The position numbers and the translations under genes were made by a program. A stretch of DNA of 5,910 bases from Eubacteriales bacterium. GTDB lineage: Bacteria; Bacillota; Clostridia; Christensenellales; CAG-138. Below the pieces are notes generated by a model. The model was not told the origin of the DNA. It made no database searches and saw nothing but the letters and a program-made list of their open reading frames with translations. Each line of letters opens with the position of its first letter. Position 1 is the stretch's first letter. Location: NCBI GenBank assembly GCA_028703645.1, contig JAQVML010000107.1, forward strand, positions 1 to 5,910, in the 5' to 3' direction. Below, piece by piece: positions 1 through 5,275 of the stretch.

Positions 1-846
1 GCCCGCTGGAACTATGTAGCGTGATTTCGCCAAATTTCACACCTGCGGCGGTATCATACAGGTCTACACGCATATGCGCAAACCCGTTGGACAGCGTCTC
101 AGCCAGCGTAATCATCTCTTCCAAATGCGGCGGGCGCGCAAAGGTCAGATTCGGTTCATCATCATTTTTATAAATAGGAAACTCAGAAAAATCCGGTAAA
201 AACGTATAGCTACAATTATTACCATCTTCCTGATGAACGTAGGCCAGAATCAGTTCTACTTTTCCGTGAAAGCAAAAGAACTTGAAATCTACCGGAGGCG
301 TTCCGTCCTCCGCGCCCAGATGCGTTTCCGCGAGGACGCGGCGAGGCACATCGTGATAAGGCCACTCACGCCCGGCAATGGAATAGTCCCGCTTCAGCTT
401 CTTCTTCAGGGTCTCGCGCGCGGCTTTGTGGTCAAATTTGCTTTGATCCGCGCAGAGAATCGCGCTTCCCGAATCATGCGTACACTTGAGCACAAAGCGA
501 TTCGGCAGCGAGGTAAAATCGATTTCATCTGGATTCTCCCAGACTCCAAGCAGCGGAATCAGATATTGCTCGCCGACACGCTGAGATACATAATCCCGCA
601 CTGCAATCTTATCGCATAATTTCGTGTAGATCGGGTTTTTATCGTGCAGCTTGAGCCACTGCATCTTTTCGCTATAGAGCACCGGCGGGGCCAGATGAAT
701 CGGTCTGCCCAGCACTCCATGATACAGCAATCGCAAATATCGTTCGTCGTCCATGCGCGGGAAAAAGCCGTGGTGCGTTAACCCGAAAAAATCTTATATG
801 GGTTTTTCAGGGCGGCTCGAATCCCGTCTATGGAAAACAGTTTCAA
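1..846 (-). CDS. TupA-like ATP-grasp protein, polysaccharide modification (partial, apparent frameshift near the N-terminus)
   Basis: This looks like a TupA-type ATP-grasp protein, a family linked to teichuronopeptide and capsule synthesis that is expected to form an ATP-dependent amide or ester bond in the cytoplasm. An uninterrupted frame runs from ATG 754-752 to the left edge (251 codons). It contains SEKMQWLKL, DEIDFTSLPNRFVLKCTHDSGS (quoted in part: FVLKCTHDSGS), DFKFFCFHGK and RVDLYDTAAGVKFGEITL, in the family's usual order. ATG 754 has no Shine-Dalgarno sequence, and family-like sequence continues upstream. LKNPYKIF lies in another frame at 787-810, opening at TTG 846-844 behind GGGGGGA. 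One extra T in the T6 run at 787-792 would join the two parts as KIF-F-GLTHHGFFPRMDDE. Without it, translation from TTG stops after 22 residues. About 30-40 C-terminal residues probably lie outside the window. Family assignment is strong. The exact substrate is unknown, and the TTG start is inferred. Confidence 0.85.
787..792 (-). other. T6 homopolymer at the apparent frameshift in the tupA-like gene
   Basis: On the coding (minus) strand the sequence reads AAGATTTTTTCGGGTTAACG. The upstream frame gives K-I-F-S-G-stop and the downstream frame gives D-F-F-G-L-T-H-H. Seven Ts instead of six would give a continuous K-I-F-F-G-L-T-H-H, which fits the ATP-grasp family's N-terminal pattern. The site is therefore either a -1 base error or mutation, or a place where polymerase or ribosome slippage restores the frame. 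A second T6 run (845-850) and a G6 run (852-857) lie just upstream around the proposed start. Confidence 0.7.
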
Positions 847-856
847 AAAATCCCCC
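846..856. repeat. Left copy of an 11-bp inverted repeat flanking the CapA-like gene
   Basis: AAAAATCCCCC on the plus strand just after the CapA-like gene is matched in reverse complement (GGGGGATTTTT) at 1866-1876 just before it. Both copies are low-complexity tracts, so chance is a real possibility. Read on the minus strand, this copy also supplies the G-rich stretch proposed as the ribosome binding site for the downstream ATP-grasp gene. Confidence 0.35.
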
Positions 857-890
857 CATTGATGAACCGTAGCGTGCTTTTAAGAAGGTA

Positions 891-1820
891 CTAGGACGCT
901 GTACTACTCAGCGTATCATACCGCGCGGGAACAAACCCCTCTACGCGAACGCGAAGAGATCTCTTCTGAAATTCTTCAAGCAATGAAGCGGACATCGCCT
1001 CGTCCGCAATCGCGGCGCCGCCGCCCGCGCCGACAATCGGCACAAAGCCCACCGTATCCGCGCCATAATCACCGATGGTGTAGGGAACCAGCAAGCCGGA
1101 CTGCGCGTCTTCCTCCGTTTTGCCGGATATCAAACTACCCTGTCCATAGACGATGGTCGTGTTGTTCCAGCGTTCGCTGCAGCCGATGGTGTGGCTGCCC
1201 TGGCTTAAAACGAGGTTCGCGCCGCACTCCGCAATCTTGCGGCAAACTTTTTGCTCCATGGGCGTCGGATACGGATATCCCTCTTTCCCGCCGTGGTAAA
1301 GCACGATCAGACGATCGCAATTGGACTTGATCTCCCGAATGCGATCGCTCAAATTGACAAGATCGAGCGGATTTGCGCCCGCTTTATGCTCCGTCGCGCT
1401 CGCGCTCTCGCTTTCGCAAACGGCGTAAATGCCGACATGAACGCCATGCCGCACAAAGAAAAACGGCTGATCCGCGGCGTCGATATCCTCACCCGCGCCG
1501 AAGAAGGCAACTTGCTTTGCTTTCAGCGCCGTGCGCGTGGCATGGATGCCGTCCGCGCCGCAGTCCGCGATTCGCTCGGTGCAGAGGCTCACGCCCGTTG
1601 GGCTCAGCGCGGCGATCCCGCTCGCACAGGCAGCAGGCGCGCATGCTTCGCAGTAAGACGCATTAGAAAGCGGCGTCTCCAAGGAAAATATCCGCGCATC
1701 CGCGGCTTTCCAAACGGCGTTTAGACCGTTGAATAACAGGCTCTGGGTACCGGTTGAAAATGCTTCCGCGTTCAAAGCCGTTGGCGTCACACCCGCGCCG
1801 ATAAAGATCTCCAAGCTCAT
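891..1820 (-). CDS. CapA/PGA_cap-like metallophosphatase-fold protein, probable pseudoenzyme
   Basis: This 309-residue protein belongs to the CapA (poly-gamma-glutamate capsule) family of calcineurin-like metallophosphatase-fold proteins. Framework matches are SLETPL (46-51), FFGAGED (106-112), ATEHKAGANP (142-151), VLYHGGKEGYPYPTP (173-187), QKVCRK (190-195), GSHTIGCSE (208-216) and IVYGQG (223-228). It has no signal peptide or membrane anchor. Start ATG 1820-1818 is chosen because GGAGGA (1832-1827) sits 6 nt upstream; an in-frame GTG at 1856 adds 12 residues but lacks such a site. Many polar residues I recall as near-invariant are changed: GD to GA (8-9), NLE to SLE (46-48), GPN to APA (61-63), ANNH to CTER (80-83), EHE to ESE (136-138), HSH to GSH (208-210) and GNF to GSL (228-230). 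H176 and H210 remain. Length and frame are intact, so this is not a decayed gene. Catalysis is doubtful; a structural, binding or regulatory role in polymer assembly is inferred. Confidence 0.85.
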   Translation of the reverse strand: MSLEIFIGAGVTPTALNAEAFSTGTQSLLFNGLNAVWKAADARIFSLETPLSNASYCEACAPAACASGIAALSPTGVSLCTERIADCGADGIHATRTALKAKQVAFFGAGEDIDAADQPFFFVRHGVHVGIYAVCESESASATEHKAGANPLDLVNLSDRIREIKSNCDRLIVLYHGGKEGYPYPTPMEQKVCRKIAECGANLVLSQGSHTIGCSERWNNTTIVYGQGSLISGKTEEDAQSGLLVPYTIGDYGADTVGFVPIVGAGGGAAIADEAMSASLLEEFQKRSLRVRVEGFVPARYDTLSSTAS

Positions 1821-1826
1821 GCTTGC

Positions 1827-1832
1827 TCCTCC
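1827..1832 (-). promoter_or_regulatory. Ribosome binding site of the CapA-like gene
   Basis: GGAGGA on the minus strand lies 6 nt before ATG 1820-1818. It is the strongest Shine-Dalgarno sequence in the window. It decides the start in favour of MSLEIFIG rather than the GTG at 1856 or the ATG at 1853. Confidence 0.85.
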
Positions 1833-1865
1833 AAACGATTTTCCGTTTATCATCACCCGTTGATC

Positions 1866-1876
1866 GGGGGATTTTT
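1866..1876. repeat. Right copy of an 11-bp inverted repeat flanking the CapA-like gene
   Basis: GGGGGATTTTT on the plus strand is the reverse complement of 846-856. It lies in the 107-nt gap between the second GT4 gene and the CapA-like gene, about 46 nt upstream of the CapA-like start. I see no transposase or target duplication connected with it. Confidence 0.35.
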
Positions 1877-1927
1877 CTGCTCTATTGATCTCATTGCACG
1901 ATCAAGCGCCGATCGAATCATTTGCGT

Positions 1928-3007
1928 TTATTTATCGCAGATCGACTCCAGATACGCTCTCCACTTTTGCGCTACGAGCGTTTCGTCCAGACGGTTGCGA
2001 ATCTCGCTCGCTTTTTGGCCGAGCCAAGACGCGTATGCTTCGTCGTCCGCGAGTTTACACATCGCTTCATACAGCGCGTCCTCGTCACCCACCGGTATCA
2101 AAAGCCCGTTTTCTCCGCTGGTCAATAGCGAGCGCACCCCGCCGATGGGACAATCCGTCGCGATGCAGGCAAGCCCGCAAGCCATCGCTTCGATCAAAAC
2201 GTTTGGCATGCCCTCATAGTCCGAACTCAGCACAAACATGCCGCTGTCGTTGATGTCATCCAGCAGTGTTTTGCTCTGTCCCGCCAGATCGACCGCGCCC
2301 GCGATGCCGAGGCTGCTCGCGGTCTTTTGCAGGTGTTCTTTCTCCGGCCCTTCGCCGTAGATCACCAGCGAATAGGTATGGTGCGTTTTGTAAAAGCGCG
2401 CGAAAGCGCGAATCAGCAAATCAAAATTCTTCTGTTCATGCAGTCTACCCGCGGCAACGACCGTCTGCCTGCGCTCGCCTTCGTAGCGCGCCGGAATCCG
2501 GCTGACATCCAGCGGATTATCGAGCACTACGCCGCGTGCGCGAATCGAATGGGGAAAATATTTCGCGGCGTCCTTCGTTTGAAAGATAAATCCTTTGGCA
2601 AACGGATAGACGAGGCGGCGAAGGATTCGCTTGATCTTGCTCTCCGGGTGGCGATGCGGATCGTTTCGCTCGCTGACCACGACGGGAACGCCTGTTCCCA
2701 GCAGAAACAGCACCGTCCAAACATTCACCTTTTCCGGCAGCGCCAGTACGATGTCCGGCTTTTCCTGTTTGACAAGCTTACGCAGCTTCCGATACGCCTT
2801 TGGTATCTTCTTTGCGGGCAGAGTAGAGTCAAACGTCAGGTAGATCTGCTCGACCGATTCCGGCAAGTCGTAAAACGAAGGCACGCCGCACTCGGTAACG
2901 AGCTTGCACTCAATGCCGTCCCGCGCAAAACAGGTGAGTAGCTGCGCAATGACGCGCTCGCAGCCACCGCCGCTCATCTTGTGCGTTACGATCATGAGTT
3001 TTTTCAT
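1928..3007 (-). CDS. Glycosyltransferase family 4 (GT-B fold)
   Basis: This 359-residue retaining glycosyltransferase probably transfers a sugar from a nucleotide donor to a lipid-linked glycan on the cytoplasmic face of the membrane. The N-terminal acceptor domain opens with MKKLMIVTHKMSGGGCERV; its glycine loop at 13-19 is the usual GGxERV type. A conserved SERNDP lies at 112-117. The C-terminal donor domain has AAGRLHEQKNFDLLI (185-199), YGEGPE (217-222) and the EX7E catalytic motif E265-GMPNVLI-E273, followed by MACG. The length is normal and no motif is missing. Start ATG 3007-3005 is preceded by AAGGAA (3021-3016) at about 8 nt. The protein style resembles PglH/AmsD-like capsule transferases, but I cannot name the donor or acceptor. 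It sits 76 nt after the first GT4 gene and 107 nt before the CapA-like gene, consistent with one operon. Confidence 0.93.
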   Translation of the reverse strand: MKKLMIVTHKMSGGGCERVIAQLLTCFARDGIECKLVTECGVPSFYDLPESVEQIYLTFDSTLPAKKIPKAYRKLRKLVKQEKPDIVLALPEKVNVWTVLFLLGTGVPVVVSERNDPHRHPESKIKRILRRLVYPFAKGFIFQTKDAAKYFPHSIRARGVVLDNPLDVSRIPARYEGERRQTVVAAGRLHEQKNFDLLIRAFARFYKTHHTYSLVIYGEGPEKEHLQKTASSLGIAGAVDLAGQSKTLLDDINDSGMFVLSSDYEGMPNVLIEAMACGLACIATDCPIGGVRSLLTSGENGLLIPVGDEDALYEAMCKLADDEAYASWLGQKASEIRNRLDETLVAQKWRAYLESICDK

Positions 3008-3015
3008 CGTGCCAG

Positions 3016-3021
3016 TTCCTT
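3016..3021 (-). promoter_or_regulatory. Ribosome binding site of the second GT4 gene
   Basis: AAGGAA on the minus strand lies 8 nt before ATG 3007-3005 and supports that start. The 76-nt gap it sits in also holds a short CGCC/GGCG palindrome (3050-3061). There is no convincing terminator or promoter in the gap. Confidence 0.7.
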
Positions 3022-3083
3022 TCTGTTCGGAGTCCTGCTATTCTGATCTCGCCATACGGCGCATGTAAAAAAACCTGTTGTCT

Positions 3084-4217
3084 TTAGATTGGTCTATGCT
3101 TCACCGCCACAGATTCGTAAATCTGCATCAGTGTCTGCGCGTTTTGCGAAACGTCATATCCTTTGTCCTGCGCGCGCAGAATCGCAACGGCGGATGTGAT
3201 GGCGCGATCCGCTTTCCGCGACATCGCCTTTTCCATCGCGTCCGCGAATTCCTCCGCCCGCTCGATGGAAGCAAACGAGACCAGCTCCGTCAACGCGGCC
3301 TCGCGCGTTACGCGATCGGACGCGACGCAGCAAAGCCCCGCGCACTGCGCCTCTACCAGCGTCAGCGGCAGCCCTTCGTGCAGCGAAGGCAACGCAAATG
3401 CGTCCGCCGCGGAGAGTAGCGCGGGAATATCGTCCCGCAGGCCTAAAAATGAAACACGTTTGCTGAGTTTCAACGCTTCCGCGCGCGCCTCACAGGAGGC
3501 TCTGCGCGCGCCATCGCCCACGAGAAGCAGCCGCGCGTTGCCTTGTTGCTCCAGCAAGCATTGAAACGCTTCTAATAGGAAAGCCTGGTTCTTCTGCTCG
3601 TTAAACGCGCCCACATGCAGAAATACAAACTCCTCCGCTTCCATGCCGAGGCTCTCGCGCATCCGTTCCCGCTCCTGATTGGAGAATCGAAACCGCTCGG
3701 TGTCGATTGCGTTGTTTAAAACGGTAAAATCACGGTTTGGATAGAGCCACTCTCCCGCAGCTTCCGAGCAAGCGATGCAATCGGTACTCGTCTTATAAAA
3801 CACGCCACGCAGGAGCTTGTCCATCGTTTTCATCGTACAGGTGGTGTTGTGCGAGTGCGGCATGCGTACGCCGGCTCCGCCGCGCTTTGCCGCGATCAGT
3901 TCCGTAGCCAGCGTCGCGCTGTTTCCATGCGCATGAAGAATCTCAATCTTCCGCTCGCGAACAAGCTTTGATAGCTTGCGAATGTACGAAAATGGATGCC
4001 GGTTCCGTCCGCCGAGTAGAAACACCTGTCCGCCTGTGTGTTCCGCAAGCGCGCGCGCCTCGTTTCCGGGTTCGTTTGGGCAGACGAGATCGCAGCGCAC
4101 CCGCGCGGGATCAAGCCGCGAGATGTAGTTCATCACGCAGTTTGCGATGCCGTTTTTTCCATATCGGACGGTCAAAACCATCATGACCCGAACGGGGTTC
4201 CCCACACGATCACTCAC
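3084..4217 (-). CDS. Glycosyltransferase family 4 (capsular/exopolysaccharide type)
   Basis: This 377-residue GT-B fold transferase is of the type found in capsule and exopolysaccharide loci (EpsF-like style). The N-terminal domain has the glycine-containing loop RYGKNGIANCVMNYI (18-32), LHAHGNS (94-100), MPHSHNT (119-125) and ACSEAAGEWL (149-158). The donor domain has HVGAFNEQKN (201-210), LLVGDGA (231-237), FLGLRDDI (257-264) and the EX7E motif E281-GLPLTLV-E289 followed by AQCAGL. The start is GTG 4217-4215, which overlaps the upstream GT2 stop as GTGA, so translation is probably coupled. No strong Shine-Dalgarno precedes it, and ATG codons 11 residues in (starting MMVLTVRYG) are an alternative. 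It would add a sugar after the GT2 product, on the cytoplasmic side of the membrane. The sugar specificity cannot be read from sequence. Confidence 0.93.
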   Translation of the reverse strand: MSDRVGNPVRVMMVLTVRYGKNGIANCVMNYISRLDPARVRCDLVCPNEPGNEARALAEHTGGQVFLLGGRNRHPFSYIRKLSKLVRERKIEILHAHGNSATLATELIAAKRGGAGVRMPHSHNTTCTMKTMDKLLRGVFYKTSTDCIACSEAAGEWLYPNRDFTVLNNAIDTERFRFSNQERERMRESLGMEAEEFVFLHVGAFNEQKNQAFLLEAFQCLLEQQGNARLLLVGDGARRASCEARAEALKLSKRVSFLGLRDDIPALLSAADAFALPSLHEGLPLTLVEAQCAGLCCVASDRVTREAALTELVSFASIERAEEFADAMEKAMSRKADRAITSAVAILRAQDKGYDVSQNAQTLMQIYESVAVKHRPI

Positions 4218-5077
4218 TTTCCCAATGCGCGCAGTTCGCTCTCCAACTGTCCAGTCTTACGGTATTCGTAGATCTTCGCGTCCACTAAAAAGCGATACCA
4301 ATAGCTCTCAAAATAGTGGTAGAGATAGCCTTCTCTTCCGTCCAAAAATCCCAGACGAACATAGTAGTTATAGATGAACCATAGCCATGCGCGCAAAAAC
4401 ATCGGCGCACGGTAATAAACCGTGAATTTCTTTTTGCGATGCTGCATCAATCGTGGGTCGGTGTTTGCATCAAAGCTTGCGCCTTGCTCAAAAGCGACGT
4501 AGTCCTGTAATTCGCGAATCGCGTACCAGTTGTAGCGGCTGATATAGCTCGTTAAATCCTTAAAGTCATAGTGCAAATAGCGCTCTTTGATGGCAACGGT
4601 ATGCCCTTCCAGCAAAATCGTATGCGCGTCACGCTTACGATCCTCTATTCTACCCTTTCCTGTTTTAAAGAGCATAATCTTGCGCTTTTTGCTGCCGCCG
4701 TGTTTCATTTGACGACCGAGAAAGAAGAAATCGCTCTCCATGACGATGCCGTTGACGTCGTCTTCCGCGTGCTCGCACAACAATTTTTCGCAGTGTGCGC
4801 AGACTTCCGGCGTAAAGCGCTCGTCCGCGTCCAGCCTCAGCGTCCAGCGGGTTGTGATATTCGCGTTGTCCACACCCCAGTTATACTGCGCGGCATAATA
4901 GGTAAACGGGTGCTCGATGACCTCCGCGCCGTATTCTTTTGCAATCTCTTGCGTGCGGTCGGTGCTTCCGCTATCCAGCACGATGACGCGGCTGCAAAAT
5001 CCTTCTACGGATTTCAGGCAAGCTTCAATATTCTTTTCCTCGTTGAGGGTCAGTACAATCGCAGTTACGTCCGCCAT
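4214..5077 (-). CDS. Glycosyltransferase family 2 (GT-A fold, WaaE/KdtX-like)
   Basis: This 287-residue inverting glycosyltransferase is the first gene of the polysaccharide run. It starts MADVTAIVLTLNEEKNIEACL, the usual GT2 nucleotide-binding opening. It carries DSGSTD (35-40) and the metal-binding DADE (83-86). The aromatic C-terminal region (about 223-271) includes RAPMFLRAW, LGFLDGREG and YRFLVDAKIYE, a signature of the family 2 proteins related to WaaE/KdtX. This hydrophobic, amphipathic tail may lie against the membrane. ATG 5077-5075 is preferred because homology begins there and AAGGA lies 10 nt upstream; GTG 5110 would add 11 unlikely residues. The stop overlaps the next gene by 4 nt. 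The enzyme probably adds an early sugar to the lipid-linked unit, with donor unknown. All expected motifs are present. Confidence 0.93.
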   Translation of the reverse strand: MADVTAIVLTLNEEKNIEACLKSVEGFCSRVIVLDSGSTDRTQEIAKEYGAEVIEHPFTYYAAQYNWGVDNANITTRWTLRLDADERFTPEVCAHCEKLLCEHAEDDVNGIVMESDFFFLGRQMKHGGSKKRKIMLFKTGKGRIEDRKRDAHTILLEGHTVAIKERYLHYDFKDLTSYISRYNWYAIRELQDYVAFEQGASFDANTDPRLMQHRKKKFTVYYRAPMFLRAWLWFIYNYYVRLGFLDGREGYLYHYFESYWYRFLVDAKIYEYRKTGQLESELRALGK

Positions 5078-5087
5078 CTGGCGCGAT

Positions 5088-5092
5088 TCCTT
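5088..5092 (-). promoter_or_regulatory. Ribosome binding site of the GT2 gene
   Basis: AAGGA on the minus strand lies 10 nt before ATG 5077-5075. The spacing is slightly long, but the site supports this start over the GTG at 5110, which it lies within and so could not serve. Confidence 0.6.
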
Positions 5093-5143
5093 TCGTGTAA
5101 TAGGGTACACTTTCCCCTATACTCCGCTCTATGATACCACCGT

Positions 5144-5172
5144 AGTTTACCATTTGACGTGGGGTCTGTCAA
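5144..5172 (-). promoter_or_regulatory. Promoter of the polysaccharide operon
   Basis: On the minus strand there is a perfect -35 TTGACA (5172-5167), a 17-nt spacer, and an extended -10, TGG-TAAACT (the hexamer at 5149-5144). Transcription should begin near 5137, giving a leader of about 60 nt before the GT2 start. A second -10-like TATCAT lies at 5136-5131 but has only a poor -35. An inverted repeat overlaps the -35, suggesting possible control. Confidence 0.7.
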
Positions 5173-5173
5173 A
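5153..5173. promoter_or_regulatory. Possible operator: inverted repeat over the -35 of the polysaccharide promoter
   Basis: TTTGAC (5153-5158) and GTCAAA (5168-5173) form perfect 6-bp arms around a 9-nt spacer, a 15-bp centre-to-centre spacing. The right arm contains the -35 hexamer and the left arm falls in the promoter spacer, so a bound protein would block RNA polymerase. No regulator gene is visible in the window. Six-bp arms are short enough to be chance. Confidence 0.35.
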
Positions 5174-5239
5174 CGATCCTGCTCGCTGAAACGAAAGCGC
5201 CGGTGCGTGAAACAAGCGCGTTTTTTACCGCGGGATGCA

Positions 5240-5268
5240 TTGTTTTAAGAGCGGTTTTGTGCTAGACT
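5240..5268 (+). promoter_or_regulatory. Promoter of the GNAT gene, with predicted leaderless start
   Basis: TTGTTT (5240-5245) is a half-matching -35. It is followed by a 17-nt spacer and an extended -10, TGC-TAGACT (hexamer 5263-5268). Seven nt downstream of the -10 is 5276, the A of the predicted ATG. The transcript would therefore begin at, or within a base or two of, the start codon. The divergent polysaccharide promoter lies about 70 bp away. Confidence 0.55.
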
Positions 5269-5275
5269 AGCGCTC

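Noticed and set aside
233..619. Plus-strand open frame of 128 codons
   Set aside because: It lies wholly antisense to the ATP-grasp coding sequence. It has no ribosome binding site and no recognisable protein motif.
857..859. ATG as a possible start of the tupA-like gene
   Set aside because: In its own frame it reads 21 residues without family similarity and stops at 794-796. It would also need another length change to join the LKNPYKIF frame.
1251..1724. Plus-strand open frame of 157 codons, plus other arginine-rich frames at 983-1330 and 1373-1666
   Set aside because: These are antisense to the CapA-like gene and rich in Arg, as expected from the complement of GCG/CGC-rich codons. No motif or upstream signal is present.
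1862..1943. Cluster of five GATC sites with a small CGATC-N7-GATCG palindrome before the CapA-like gene
   Set aside because: A 4-base motif in a short stretch is weak evidence. There is no methyltransferase, origin or regulator context to give it meaning.
2327..2941. Plus-strand open frame of 204 codons
   Set aside because: It is antisense to a clear GT4 gene with all its motifs, and it has no domain of its own.
3050..3061. CGCCATACGGCG palindrome between the two GT4 genes
   Set aside because: The 4-bp arms are too short. No T-run follows on the minus strand (the T7 lies before it), so it is not an intrinsic terminator.
4571..5134. Plus-strand open frame of 187 codons
   Set aside because: It is antisense to the GT2 gene, which has intact DSGSTD and DADE motifs. 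The length is by-product of codon bias.
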